From: Bacteroidales bacterium
Lineage (GTDB): Bacteria > Bacteroidota > Bacteroidia > Bacteroidales > P3
Assembly (NCBI GenBank): GCA_900771365.1
Contig: CAAGNU010000202.1
Span: 1-16,014, forward strand
DNA: 16,014 bases
Direction of reading: 5' to 3'
Part shown: one piece after another, positions 7,488 to 14,771 of the stretch
How the letters are laid out: each line of letters opens with the position of its first letter
How positions within the stretch are numbered: the stretch's first letter is position 1
Position numbers and translations under genes: made by a program
Notes under the pieces: model-generated
What the model was told of the DNA's origin: nothing
Seen by the model: the letters and a program-made list of their open reading frames with translations, nothing else
The model's database searches: none

Positions 7488-8708
7488 ATGAAGAAATATA
7501 TCTATTTTATAATCTTGATTTTGGCCGTGGCTGTGCCTGCTATGGGCTTCGCACAGGATCGTCCCAATGCCAAGCAGATAAAGGCAAAGCCGAAGATTTC
7601 CTCTGGAAACAAAGGAAGTCAGATTAAATATAATAAACTGGTTAAGGATCCTTCTGACGAGTACTCTGGCGTGAGTGCCGTGACATACGACCGAAAGAAA
7701 GAGGTCAAGAAGCCTAACAACGACATCGTAGACGTGGCCGACGATGCTGTGCCGAAGGCAGCCACAATCCAGGACAACTATCTCTTTGATGAGAATCCGC
7801 AGGATAAGGACAACGATATTGTTGACCGCACCAATGCGGCTTTGGAACGACCGGGTATGCCTGAGAATGAGGAGGATGACGAGTATTACGATATGGATAA
7901 TGATGTCATCACGCCGAATTATGCCCTCGGACATCAAGACGACCCTGGCACAGACAGCGAGGAGGACATCTTGATGGCGGGAGACTCTGCCATGGTGCAC
8001 ACCATGAAGATGGACATCTCAAATATGGCACCTGTCGAGATTGTTCTCACCGACCCCGAGCATGGTCAATATTTCGTTTTCCCGACCCCGAGCTACTCTA
8101 TCCCCACTTCGCATTTCGGCCCTCGCCACCGTCGTTTCCACTATGGTCTCGATTTGGCTATGCGCACAGGCGAGCCGATCTATGCTGCTTTCGACGGCGT
8201 GGTTCGCTTCTCGAAATACAATAGCTCATACGGCAATCTGGTCGTGATTCGTCACGATAACGGCCTGGAAACCTATTATGCCCACTTGTCCAAACGCCAC
8301 GTCACTCCAGGTACGAGGGTGAAAGCTGGCGAGGAAATCGGGCGTTGCGGCAACACAGGCCATTCTCGCGGCAGCCACCTCCACTTCGAAATTCGCTACA
8401 ACGGCAACGCTATCAACCCTGAAAATGTGTTGAGCTGTGAGACGCGTGCGCTGATATCTCCCACCATAACTTTGACGCGCAACTCATTCCGCAAGGTTGC
8501 CAAACCGGGATATTCCAACACATCCAACCCCAATCACGCCAAGGCTAACCACTACAGTAGTGACGGCAAGTACTACAAGGTGCGCACGGGCGACACGCTC
8601 AGCCGTATTGCAAAACGTAATGGCACAACAGTTAGCAAGCTATGCAAACTCAACGGGTTACGAGAAACCTCTATCATCCGCCCCGGACAGAAGCTCAGGT
8701 TGCGCTGA
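7488..8708 (+). CDS. M23 family metallopeptidase with C-terminal LysM domain
   Basis: This is a secreted murein-associated protein of 406 residues. A signal peptide (1-22, ending GFA before Gln23) exports it. Residues 55-195 form a long acidic, probably disordered linker with two NDIVD copies (78-82 and 109-113). The lysostaphin/M23 domain follows at 195-315 with the complete metal site: His218 and Asp222 in HYGLD, His266 in YYAHL, and His297/His299 in SHLHF. It is therefore predicted to be an active zinc endopeptidase cutting peptide cross-links, unlike the degenerate EnvC/NlpD type. A single LysM domain (362-406) should bind glycan strands. The start is fixed by the signal peptide and lies 10 bases after a -7 element. 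trmD follows 103 bp downstream and has its own possible promoter. Confidence 0.95.
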   Translation: MKKYIYFIILILAVAVPAMGFAQDRPNAKQIKAKPKISSGNKGSQIKYNKLVKDPSDEYSGVSAVTYDRKKEVKKPNNDIVDVADDAVPKAATIQDNYLFDENPQDKDNDIVDRTNAALERPGMPENEEDDEYYDMDNDVITPNYALGHQDDPGTDSEEDILMAGDSAMVHTMKMDISNMAPVEIVLTDPEHGQYFVFPTPSYSIPTSHFGPRHRRFHYGLDLAMRTGEPIYAAFDGVVRFSKYNSSYGNLVVIRHDNGLETYYAHLSKRHVTPGTRVKAGEEIGRCGNTGHSRGSHLHFEIRYNGNAINPENVLSCETRALISPTITLTRNSFRKVAKPGYSNTSNPNHAKANHYSSDGKYYKVRTGDTLSRIAKRNGTTVSKLCKLNGLRETSIIRPGQKLRLR

Positions 8709-8744
8709 TGTGCTGCTTAAGAAAATGTAGAATATATATAATAA

Positions 8745-8752
8745 TAGGTTTG
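8745..8752 (+). promoter_or_regulatory. Possible -7 element before trmD
   Basis: TAGGTTTG fits TAnnTTTG and is followed by CA. It would give a leader of about 50 bases for trmD. No TTG is found at the expected -33 distance. Confidence 0.4.
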
Positions 8753-8811
8753 CAGCCCGAATAGAGACAGGATGTAGAAACTCATTATCAAGCATCAAAT
8801 ACCAGACAGCT

Positions 8812-9492
8812 ATGCGCCTCGATATACTAACCCTCTTCCCCAATATGATGACGATGTTCTTCGAAGAGTCCATCCTGAAACGTGCCCAGAACAAGAATAT
8901 CGTAGAGGTGGTCTTCCATGACTTGCACGACTATTCCCTCACCCGTTATGGCAGCGTGGACGATTATCCTTACGGAGGCGGAGCGGGCATGGTGATGGCT
9001 GTCGAGCCCCTCGCCAACTGCATCGAGGAGCTGGAACAACAGCGAAGCTACGACGAAGTTATCTATACCGCTCCTGATGGCGAGATGCTCTCGCAGTCCA
9101 TGGCCAACACCCTTTCGCTGAAAGGAAATTTGATGATACTCTGCGGCCACTATAAGGGTATCGATGAGCGCATCCGCGAGCATTACATCACGAAAGAGAT
9201 ATCGATCGGTGACTATGTGCTCACGGGAGGCGAGCTTGCCGCAGCAGTGATTGCCGACACCGTGGTACGCCTCATCCCAGGCGTGATTGGTGACGAGCAG
9301 TCGGCTTTGGGCGACTCATTCCAAGATGGCCTCGTGGCTCCGCCAGAGTATACGCGTCCGCCAGAGTTTCGAGGATGGAAGGTGCCGGATGTCTTGCTCA
9401 GCGGCAACCATGCCAAGATAGAACAGTGGCGCTATGAGCAGGCCGTACAGCGCACCAAAGAGCGTCGCCCAGACTTGTTGAACAAAGAATAA
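8812..9492 (+). CDS. trmD: tRNA (guanine-N1)-methyltransferase TrmD
   Basis: TrmD methylates G37 (N1) next to the anticodon of a subset of tRNAs using S-adenosylmethionine, preventing +1 frameshifting. The 226-residue protein is shorter than the roughly 250-residue E. coli enzyme and appears complete. It starts with MRLDILTLFP and contains the SPOUT trefoil-knot signatures YGGGAGMVM (54-62), CGHYKGIDERI (111-121) and ISIGDYVLTGGELA (130-143). Arg153 and Asp168 correspond to the catalytic pair known as Arg154/Asp169 in the Haemophilus enzyme, judged by eye. The C-terminal substrate-binding helix region (LSGNHAKIEQWR, 196-207) is present. It is the first gene of a tight cluster, with clpP 24 bp downstream. 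It is not next to rimM, rpsP or rplS as in many other bacteria. Confidence 0.98.
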   Translation: MRLDILTLFPNMMTMFFEESILKRAQNKNIVEVVFHDLHDYSLTRYGSVDDYPYGGGAGMVMAVEPLANCIEELEQQRSYDEVIYTAPDGEMLSQSMANTLSLKGNLMILCGHYKGIDERIREHYITKEISIGDYVLTGGELAAAVIADTVVRLIPGVIGDEQSALGDSFQDGLVAPPEYTRPPEFRGWKVPDVLLSGNHAKIEQWRYEQAVQRTKERRPDLLNKE

Positions 9493-9516
9493 CCCCCATT
9501 CAATATAGATTGCATT

Positions 9517-10185
9517 ATGACAGAATTTGAGAAATATGCTACTAAGCACCGCGGCATTAGCAGTACTACATACGCTAAGTATACCGCAGCCATCAACAAC
9601 TCTCTGACACCCTATATCGTTGAGGAACACGAACTTCATGTTTCTCAAATGGATGTGTTCAGCCGCCTGATGATGGAGCGTATCATCTTCCTTGGCACAG
9701 CTATTGACGATTATACCGCTAACGTGATTCAGGCACAGTTGCTCTTCCTTGAGAGTAACGACAGCACCCGTGACATCCAGATTTACATCAACTCCCCGGG
9801 AGGCTCCGTCTATGCCGGCTTGGGCATCTATGATACGATGCAGTATATCCAGCCAAAGATTCATACCATCTGCACAGGCTTGGCTGCTTCGATGGCTAGT
9901 GTTCTGCTCTGTGCAGGCGAGAAGGGCTGCCGCTCCGCTCTGCCTCATAGCCGTGTGATGATTCACCAGCCTATGGGTGGCGCAGAAGGCCAGGCTAGCG
10001 ATATGGAGATCACATGCCGTGAGATTCAGAAATTGAAAAAAGAGCTTTATGAGATTATCGCCCTTCACAGCGGCCAGGATTATGACAGGGTGTATGCTGA
10101 CAGCGACCGTGATCATTGGTTCACTGCTGCTGAGGCCAAAGAATATGGCTTGATTGACGAAATCATGAAGAGCAGGTCCAAATGA
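9517..10185 (+). CDS. clpP: ATP-dependent Clp protease proteolytic subunit ClpP
   Basis: This is the serine peptidase subunit of the Clp protease. It forms a double heptameric barrel fed by an AAA+ unfoldase such as ClpX or ClpC. The 222-residue protein contains the full catalytic triad: Ser125 in GLAASMASV, His150 in MIHQPMGG and Asp199 in SDRDHW. The oxyanion-hole segment NSPGGSVYAG (92-101) is present. The N-terminus has an extra segment of about 25 residues before the usual core, as in other Bacteroidales ClpP. The context is unusual: trigger factor (tig) and clpX, its usual neighbours in Bacteroides, are absent, and trmD and dut flank it instead. Its stop codon overlaps the dut start by 4 bp, which suggests translational coupling. 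Confidence 0.97.
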   Translation: MTEFEKYATKHRGISSTTYAKYTAAINNSLTPYIVEEHELHVSQMDVFSRLMMERIIFLGTAIDDYTANVIQAQLLFLESNDSTRDIQIYINSPGGSVYAGLGIYDTMQYIQPKIHTICTGLAASMASVLLCAGEKGCRSALPHSRVMIHQPMGGAEGQASDMEITCREIQKLKKELYEIIALHSGQDYDRVYADSDRDHWFTAAEAKEYGLIDEIMKSRSK

Positions 10186-10616
10186 AAGTAAAAATCATCA
10201 ATCATTCGCATCACCCGCTGCCGAAATATGAGACCGCTCAGTCGGCAGGACTGGATCTTCGGGCATTTCTGCCTGAAGGTCCGGTTACATTGCAGCCGCT
10301 ACAGCGTGGCATGGTCAAGACGGGGCTCTTCATGGAGCTTCCAATAGGCTTTGAGGCACAGATTAGGCCACGTAGCGGACTGGCTTTGAAGAAAGGCATC
10401 ACAGTGTTGAACTCACCGGGGACTATCGATGCCGATTATCGCGGAGAACTTTGCGTGCTGCTCATCAATCTTTCGCAGGAACCTTTCGTAATAAATGATG
10501 GCGAACGTATTGCTCAGATGATTATTGCTCGACATGAGCAAGCCGAACTTGTTGAGGTGACAGAACTCAGCGATACCGAAAGAGGTGTGGGTGGCTTTGG
10601 TCATACAGGGGTATGA
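10182..10616 (+). CDS. dut: dUTP diphosphatase
   Basis: This trimeric dUTPase hydrolyses dUTP to dUMP and pyrophosphate, keeping uracil out of DNA and supplying dUMP for thymidylate synthesis. All five family motifs are present in the 144 residues: AGLDLRA (22-28), RPRSGLALKKGI (62-73), the active-site GTIDADYRGE with Asp85 (80-89), RIAQMI (109-114) and the phosphate-covering C-terminal RGVGGFGHTG (134-143). The last motif has His where many homologues have Ser (GFGSTG), a variant I believe is common in this phylum. The ATG overlaps the clpP stop, and its own stop overlaps the start of the next gene (ATGA both times), so all three are probably translated from one mRNA. Confidence 0.97.
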   Translation: MKVKIINHSHHPLPKYETAQSAGLDLRAFLPEGPVTLQPLQRGMVKTGLFMELPIGFEAQIRPRSGLALKKGITVLNSPGTIDADYRGELCVLLINLSQEPFVINDGERIAQMIIARHEQAELVEVTELSDTERGVGGFGHTGV

Positions 10617-11830
10617 GGCGCTTGTCGTTCATAGTTCTACTGCTGATGTTTGTTGGGTGTCGTGCAGGTGCTCAGCCAGACATTGCTGATTCTTATCTGG
10701 ATACAGGCATCGTTCATCCTTCCGAAATCATCACAGGTTCTGAACAGATAGATCGGTATCTATCGTATGTGCAGAAAGGCAATGTGGCCGTTGTCGCTAA
10801 CCAAGCCTCTTTGGTGGGAGAGCGCCATTTGGTGGATACTTTATTAGATTTGGGGGCGAATATCAAGCTCATCTTTTGTCCCGAGCATGGCTTTCGTGGA
10901 GATGCGGAGGCAGGAGCCTCGGTTAAAGATGGTAGAGACCAGAGCACGGGCTTGCCTATCGTTTCGCTTTACGGCAATAATAAAAAGCCTTCGCAAGAGG
11001 TTTTGAAGAAATATGGCATCAACCTTATTATATTTGATTTACAAGATGTTGGATGCCGTTTTTACACCTACATTTCAACCCTTCATTATGTCATGGAGGC
11101 TGCGGCAGAATATGGTTGCAGGGTTGTCCTTTTAGACCGCCCCAACCCCAATGGGCATTATGTGGATGGACCTGTCCTTGAGAAGAAATACCAGTCCTTT
11201 GTGGGAATGCACCCTGTGCCAATTGTTTATGGCATGACTATCGGCGAATACGCTCAGATGATAAATGGCGAATATTGGCTTGCAGATAGTATGAGAAGCG
11301 ATTTAGAAGTGATTACTATGCAAGGATATACTCACGATTCTGCATGTTGCCGCAGCATCGTTCTTCCCATTCCTCCTTCGCCTAATATGCGCTCGCCCCA
11401 GGCGATAGCTCTGTATCCTTCGCTCTGCCTGTTTGAAGGTACCAATATCAGTGTTGGCCGAGGCACGGACTTCCCGTTCGAGGCTATAGGGTGTCCCTCT
11501 TATCGCCATCACGACTTTTCCTTTGTGCCGCGTTCCATTCCTAGGGTGAGCGACAATCCGCCACATAAGGGTAGCCGTTGCTATGGAATGGATTTGCGCG
11601 AAGCTGATGTGGCTGCCGCTTTAGATGTCGAATATCTCTTGCAGATGTATCACGAGAGCGACCATGCCACGTTCTTTTTGAAGAGCAATTTCTTCGAAAA
11701 GCTTGCCGGAACGGGCCGCCTTAGAAAGCAGATAGAGAGCGGGGCTACAGCGAAGGAAATACGAGCCTCGTGGGAGCCAGAACTGGACCAATTTAAGACC
11801 ATGAGAGAGAAATATCTGCTCTATCCGTAA
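10613..11830 (+). CDS. DUF1343 protein, NamZ-like exo-beta-N-acetylmuramidase (GH171)
   Basis: This 405-residue exported protein belongs to the DUF1343 family. Characterised members (NamZ, GH171) remove N-acetylmuramic acid from the non-reducing end of murein fragments. The N-terminal hydrophobic segment (1-20) is followed by either signal peptidase cleavage at AGA before Gln21 or lipid attachment at Cys16; the lipobox (FVGC) is weak. Conserved segments in order are CPEHGFRGDAEAG (89-101), FDLQDVGCRFYTY (141-153), LDRPNP (174-179), GMTIGEYAQMING (207-219), PIPPSPNM (252-259) and LFEGTNISVGRGTDFPFE (273-290). The glutamate of PEHG (Glu91) is in the position of the catalytic residue reported for the family, from memory. 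The 4-bp overlap with dut implies co-expression. Together with the M23-LysM protein it suggests cell-wall turnover or scavenging of environmental murein. Family assignment is firm; the precise activity is inferred. Confidence 0.9.
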   Translation: MRRLSFIVLLLMFVGCRAGAQPDIADSYLDTGIVHPSEIITGSEQIDRYLSYVQKGNVAVVANQASLVGERHLVDTLLDLGANIKLIFCPEHGFRGDAEAGASVKDGRDQSTGLPIVSLYGNNKKPSQEVLKKYGINLIIFDLQDVGCRFYTYISTLHYVMEAAAEYGCRVVLLDRPNPNGHYVDGPVLEKKYQSFVGMHPVPIVYGMTIGEYAQMINGEYWLADSMRSDLEVITMQGYTHDSACCRSIVLPIPPSPNMRSPQAIALYPSLCLFEGTNISVGRGTDFPFEAIGCPSYRHHDFSFVPRSIPRVSDNPPHKGSRCYGMDLREADVAAALDVEYLLQMYHESDHATFFLKSNFFEKLAGTGRLRKQIESGATAKEIRASWEPELDQFKTMREKYLLYP

Positions 11831-11882
11831 GGCATATTTATAAAAAACAATAAAAAAAATCTTCTATTTCAAAAAAAATGTG

Positions 11883-11939
11883 TAATTTAGCATATTAATT
11901 CCGTGCATTGAATTTGGCTTTTTATTCTATTCAATGTGC
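11883..11939 (+). promoter_or_regulatory. Leader region of the OmpA-family gene: weak -7 element and stem-loop
   Basis: The 155-bp gap before the OmpA-family gene is very AT-rich. TAATTTAG at 11883-11890 matches TAnnTTTG at seven of eight positions. Downstream, 11903-11913 can pair with 11929-11939 (eleven pairs including two G-U, with a perfect eight-base core CATTGAAT/ATTCAATG). The loop of 15 bases contains a T-run. If the -7 call is right, this stem-loop lies near the 5' end of the mRNA, where it could stabilise the transcript. It could also be a weak terminator of the preceding operon, but no T-run follows it. Confidence 0.4.
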
Positions 11940-11985
11940 TGATATTTATATGAATACATTAGTTGAATAAAATACATATATATAC

Positions 11986-14721
11986 ATGAAAACGATAAAA
12001 AAAGGTTTCGCACTACTTATTGTAGCCTTACTTTTTGCCGGAACAGCCATGTCGCAGAATAGTGTTGCGACCACGGCTGACGAGCAGTTTAAGAACAAGC
12101 AGTACACCCTTGCCCTTGAAAGCTATCAGAAAGCTTACGACAGGGTCTCAAGCAACAAAGCTGAGAAGAACCGTATCTATTTCCAAATTGGTGAGTGCTA
12201 CCGCCTGATGTATAATTATCCCAAGGCCGAGCACACTTATCTCCGCCTTATCCAGGCAGGCTATTATACCGTGGAGCCCAAGCTGTATTTCTATATGGCT
12301 GAGATGTGCCGCTTTAACGGTAAGTTTGATGAGGCCGACGGCTATTATGACAAGTTCTTGGAGCTTGTCCCGAACGATAAGCTCGGTGTCTCCCGCAAGA
12401 AATCTTTGATTGATGTTACTCGTTGGGCTTCCGACCGTTCCCGTCACATCATCACCAAGCTGGTTGACTGGAGCACGGAGTACAACGATTGGTCGCCCCG
12501 CTTCCTCGGCGAGGATACCAACACGTTGGTATTCTCCTCATCACGTTATGGCGAGGGCTCTAATGAGGGTGTCGATGTGTGGACGGGTCAGAACTATTCG
12601 TCGCTTTATACTGTCTATAAGGACCGTAACGAGCGTTGGACGGATGTCCCTATGTCTTTCGACAATTCCGGTAAGATTAACACGTCGAGCAATGAAGGTG
12701 AGGCCTGTTTCTCCCCTGATGGTAACACCATCTACTTCTCTCGATGCGAAGTGGTTGAGCAGGAGACGCATAATTGCGCCATCTATACCACCACGAAGGC
12801 TGTAGCATCCGATAAGAAAAAGAAGGCTGCCAAGAAGAGCACGCCTAAGAAGACTACCACCAAGAAGGGTGACAAGAAAGGTAATGATAGTGAGGGCGAT
12901 AAGGCTGAAGAGGAAGTCGCTCCCGGCGAGTGGGCTACTCCTGTCCGCATCAACCTCGGCGATACAATCTACAACTACCTTTACCCTGCCATCACCAGCG
13001 ATGGTCTCACGCTGTATTTCTGTTCTGATATGCCTGGTGGAGAGGGCGACTATGATTTGTGGAAATCAACCCGCCCTTCTTTGGCTGACGATTTCGGCAA
13101 GCCTGTCAACATGGGTCCCATCGTGAACACCCCTGGCCGTGAGGCATTCCCCGTTCTGCGTGGCGATTCCACGATGTATTTCTCTTCGAACGGTCTGCCC
13201 GGTATCGGCGGTTATGATATTTTTAAGACCAAGATTGGCAAGCGTGTATGCTCCCGTCCTGAGAACCTTGGTGTGCCTATCAACTCCTCATACGATGAGA
13301 TGACCATCATCTATTATCCCGAGAGTGATGATAGCAAGGTGATGGAGCGTGGCTATTTCTCCTCCAACCGTCCTTTTGATGATCCCCTGAATAAGAATAC
13401 CGACAAGAAGGGCAAGAAGGTTCCCCTGCCCACGCTGAACCTCTATTCTTTCGAACTCCCCCAGTTGCTTTATACTATTGAGGGCACCGTGCGCGACGAG
13501 AAGTCTATGCAGCTCATCAAAGGCTGTAAGGTCAAGATTGTCGGCTCGGATGGCTCTGAAGCTGAGACCTATACCGATAAGAAAGGCCATTATCAGTTCA
13601 ACAACAGCCAGATTCATGGCCAGGTCGTATATAAGATGTATCTTTCCAAGGTCGACTATTTCAGCCTGGAAGGCTCTGAGAGTACCAAGGGCTACAATGT
13701 CGATAAGGATATCGTTCACGATTTCCGCATGGAGCCCGTGCCCCAGCAGCCCGTTGTCCTCCCCGAAATTCGCTACGACCTTTCTAAATGGGACATCAAG
13801 GAAGAGTTCATGGATTCCCTTATGGACCTCTACCTTGTCATGATGAACAATCCCGGCATCGTGGTTGAAATCCGTGCCCATACCGACTGCCGGCCTTACC
13901 TCGGCCTTACTAATGATACCCTCTCTCAGCGTCGTGCGCAGAGCGTTGTCGACTATCTTGCAAGTCGCGGCATCGAGCGTGGACGTATGGTCGCGAAGGG
14001 CTACGGCGAGCGTGTTCCCCGCACTCTCGACCGCGATGTGGTCATCGTTGTAGGCGGCGTGCCTTACACCTTCTCCGCAGGTACGACCCTCGAATGCGAC
14101 TTCATCAACGACCTCCCCTCCAAGGAGCATCAGGAGGCTGCCCACCAGCTCAACCGCCGTATTGAGTTTATGATTCTCCGTTCCGACTATGTCTCTAAGC
14201 GTGTTGTGAACAATCTCGCTTCCGACTCTGCCCTCGTGCAGCACAACGAGGACGGCACCTATATCGACCTTGTTAACGCTCCCGTGGATACCAACTACCG
14301 CGATGTGGCCACCATCGTTCACGAAGAGGGCATCATACCCGTCACGATGATCAACACCCAGAAGGGCGAGGTTGAGGCTATCATCAACGGCATGCAGATT
14401 CCCATGCTCATCGATGAGCGTTATGTCGAGCCTATCGCCATCTCCTGGGAAGAGGCTATGAACTTGCTCTATCAGCGCCGTATCAACAAGGAAGACTTCC
14501 CCGACCGCGACAACGCTTTCGACCCCGAAGGCAACATCCTCGACCGCGCTAAGCTGGTCTTCCGCGAAATGCAGATTGGTCAGAAGCATCTCTACAATGT
14601 TGAAGTTATCGTCATGAAGGGTATTGACTACAAGTTCATCATTAACCGTTCCGCTCTTGGCGACTTTGGCGAGTACGAGTTCGATAAGCAGCAGGGCAAG
14701 CTCTACTTCTTCGACGAGTAA
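11986..14721 (+). CDS. TPR-PD40-CRD-OmpA envelope protein with C-terminal retropepsin-like extension
   Basis: This large periplasmic or outer-membrane-associated protein has 911 residues. A signal peptide (1-23) is followed by TPR-like helices (28-145) and a PD40/WD40-like beta-propeller (165-465) with blades such as EACFSPDGNTIYFSR (239-253) and GGYDIFKT (408-415). Next come a carboxypeptidase-regulatory-like domain (495-582) and an OmpA-type peptidoglycan-binding domain (590-732) with Asp634 in AHTD and Arg650 in LSQRRA. This order matches PorE of the type IX secretion system, but many Bacteroidetes paralogues share it, so I do not name it porE. Two oddities stand out. A Lys/Thr-rich, histone-tail-like insert (275-300) with an acidic stretch after it (301-311) lies within the propeller. 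A C-terminal extension (about 775-911) resembles an aspartic-protease-like beta fold in which the catalytic DTG is replaced by DER (810-812). It should anchor a complex to murein. Confidence 0.88.
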   Translation: MKTIKKGFALLIVALLFAGTAMSQNSVATTADEQFKNKQYTLALESYQKAYDRVSSNKAEKNRIYFQIGECYRLMYNYPKAEHTYLRLIQAGYYTVEPKLYFYMAEMCRFNGKFDEADGYYDKFLELVPNDKLGVSRKKSLIDVTRWASDRSRHIITKLVDWSTEYNDWSPRFLGEDTNTLVFSSSRYGEGSNEGVDVWTGQNYSSLYTVYKDRNERWTDVPMSFDNSGKINTSSNEGEACFSPDGNTIYFSRCEVVEQETHNCAIYTTTKAVASDKKKKAAKKSTPKKTTTKKGDKKGNDSEGDKAEEEVAPGEWATPVRINLGDTIYNYLYPAITSDGLTLYFCSDMPGGEGDYDLWKSTRPSLADDFGKPVNMGPIVNTPGREAFPVLRGDSTMYFSSNGLPGIGGYDIFKTKIGKRVCSRPENLGVPINSSYDEMTIIYYPESDDSKVMERGYFSSNRPFDDPLNKNTDKKGKKVPLPTLNLYSFELPQLLYTIEGTVRDEKSMQLIKGCKVKIVGSDGSEAETYTDKKGHYQFNNSQIHGQVVYKMYLSKVDYFSLEGSESTKGYNVDKDIVHDFRMEPVPQQPVVLPEIRYDLSKWDIKEEFMDSLMDLYLVMMNNPGIVVEIRAHTDCRPYLGLTNDTLSQRRAQSVVDYLASRGIERGRMVAKGYGERVPRTLDRDVVIVVGGVPYTFSAGTTLECDFINDLPSKEHQEAAHQLNRRIEFMILRSDYVSKRVVNNLASDSALVQHNEDGTYIDLVNAPVDTNYRDVATIVHEEGIIPVTMINTQKGEVEAIINGMQIPMLIDERYVEPIAISWEEAMNLLYQRRINKEDFPDRDNAFDPEGNILDRAKLVFREMQIGQKHLYNVEVIVMKGIDYKFIINRSALGDFGEYEFDKQQGKLYFFDE

Positions 14722-14771
14722 AGCAAACTAAGACGGAGCCACACTTGCCAGCTCCATCCAACGCTACTATT

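Noticed and set aside
13288..14589. 433-codon minus-strand open frame inside the OmpA-family gene
   Set aside because: The plus-strand protein has clear CRD and OmpA domains here. The antisense frame is open only because few TTA, CTA and TCA codons are used on the sense strand.
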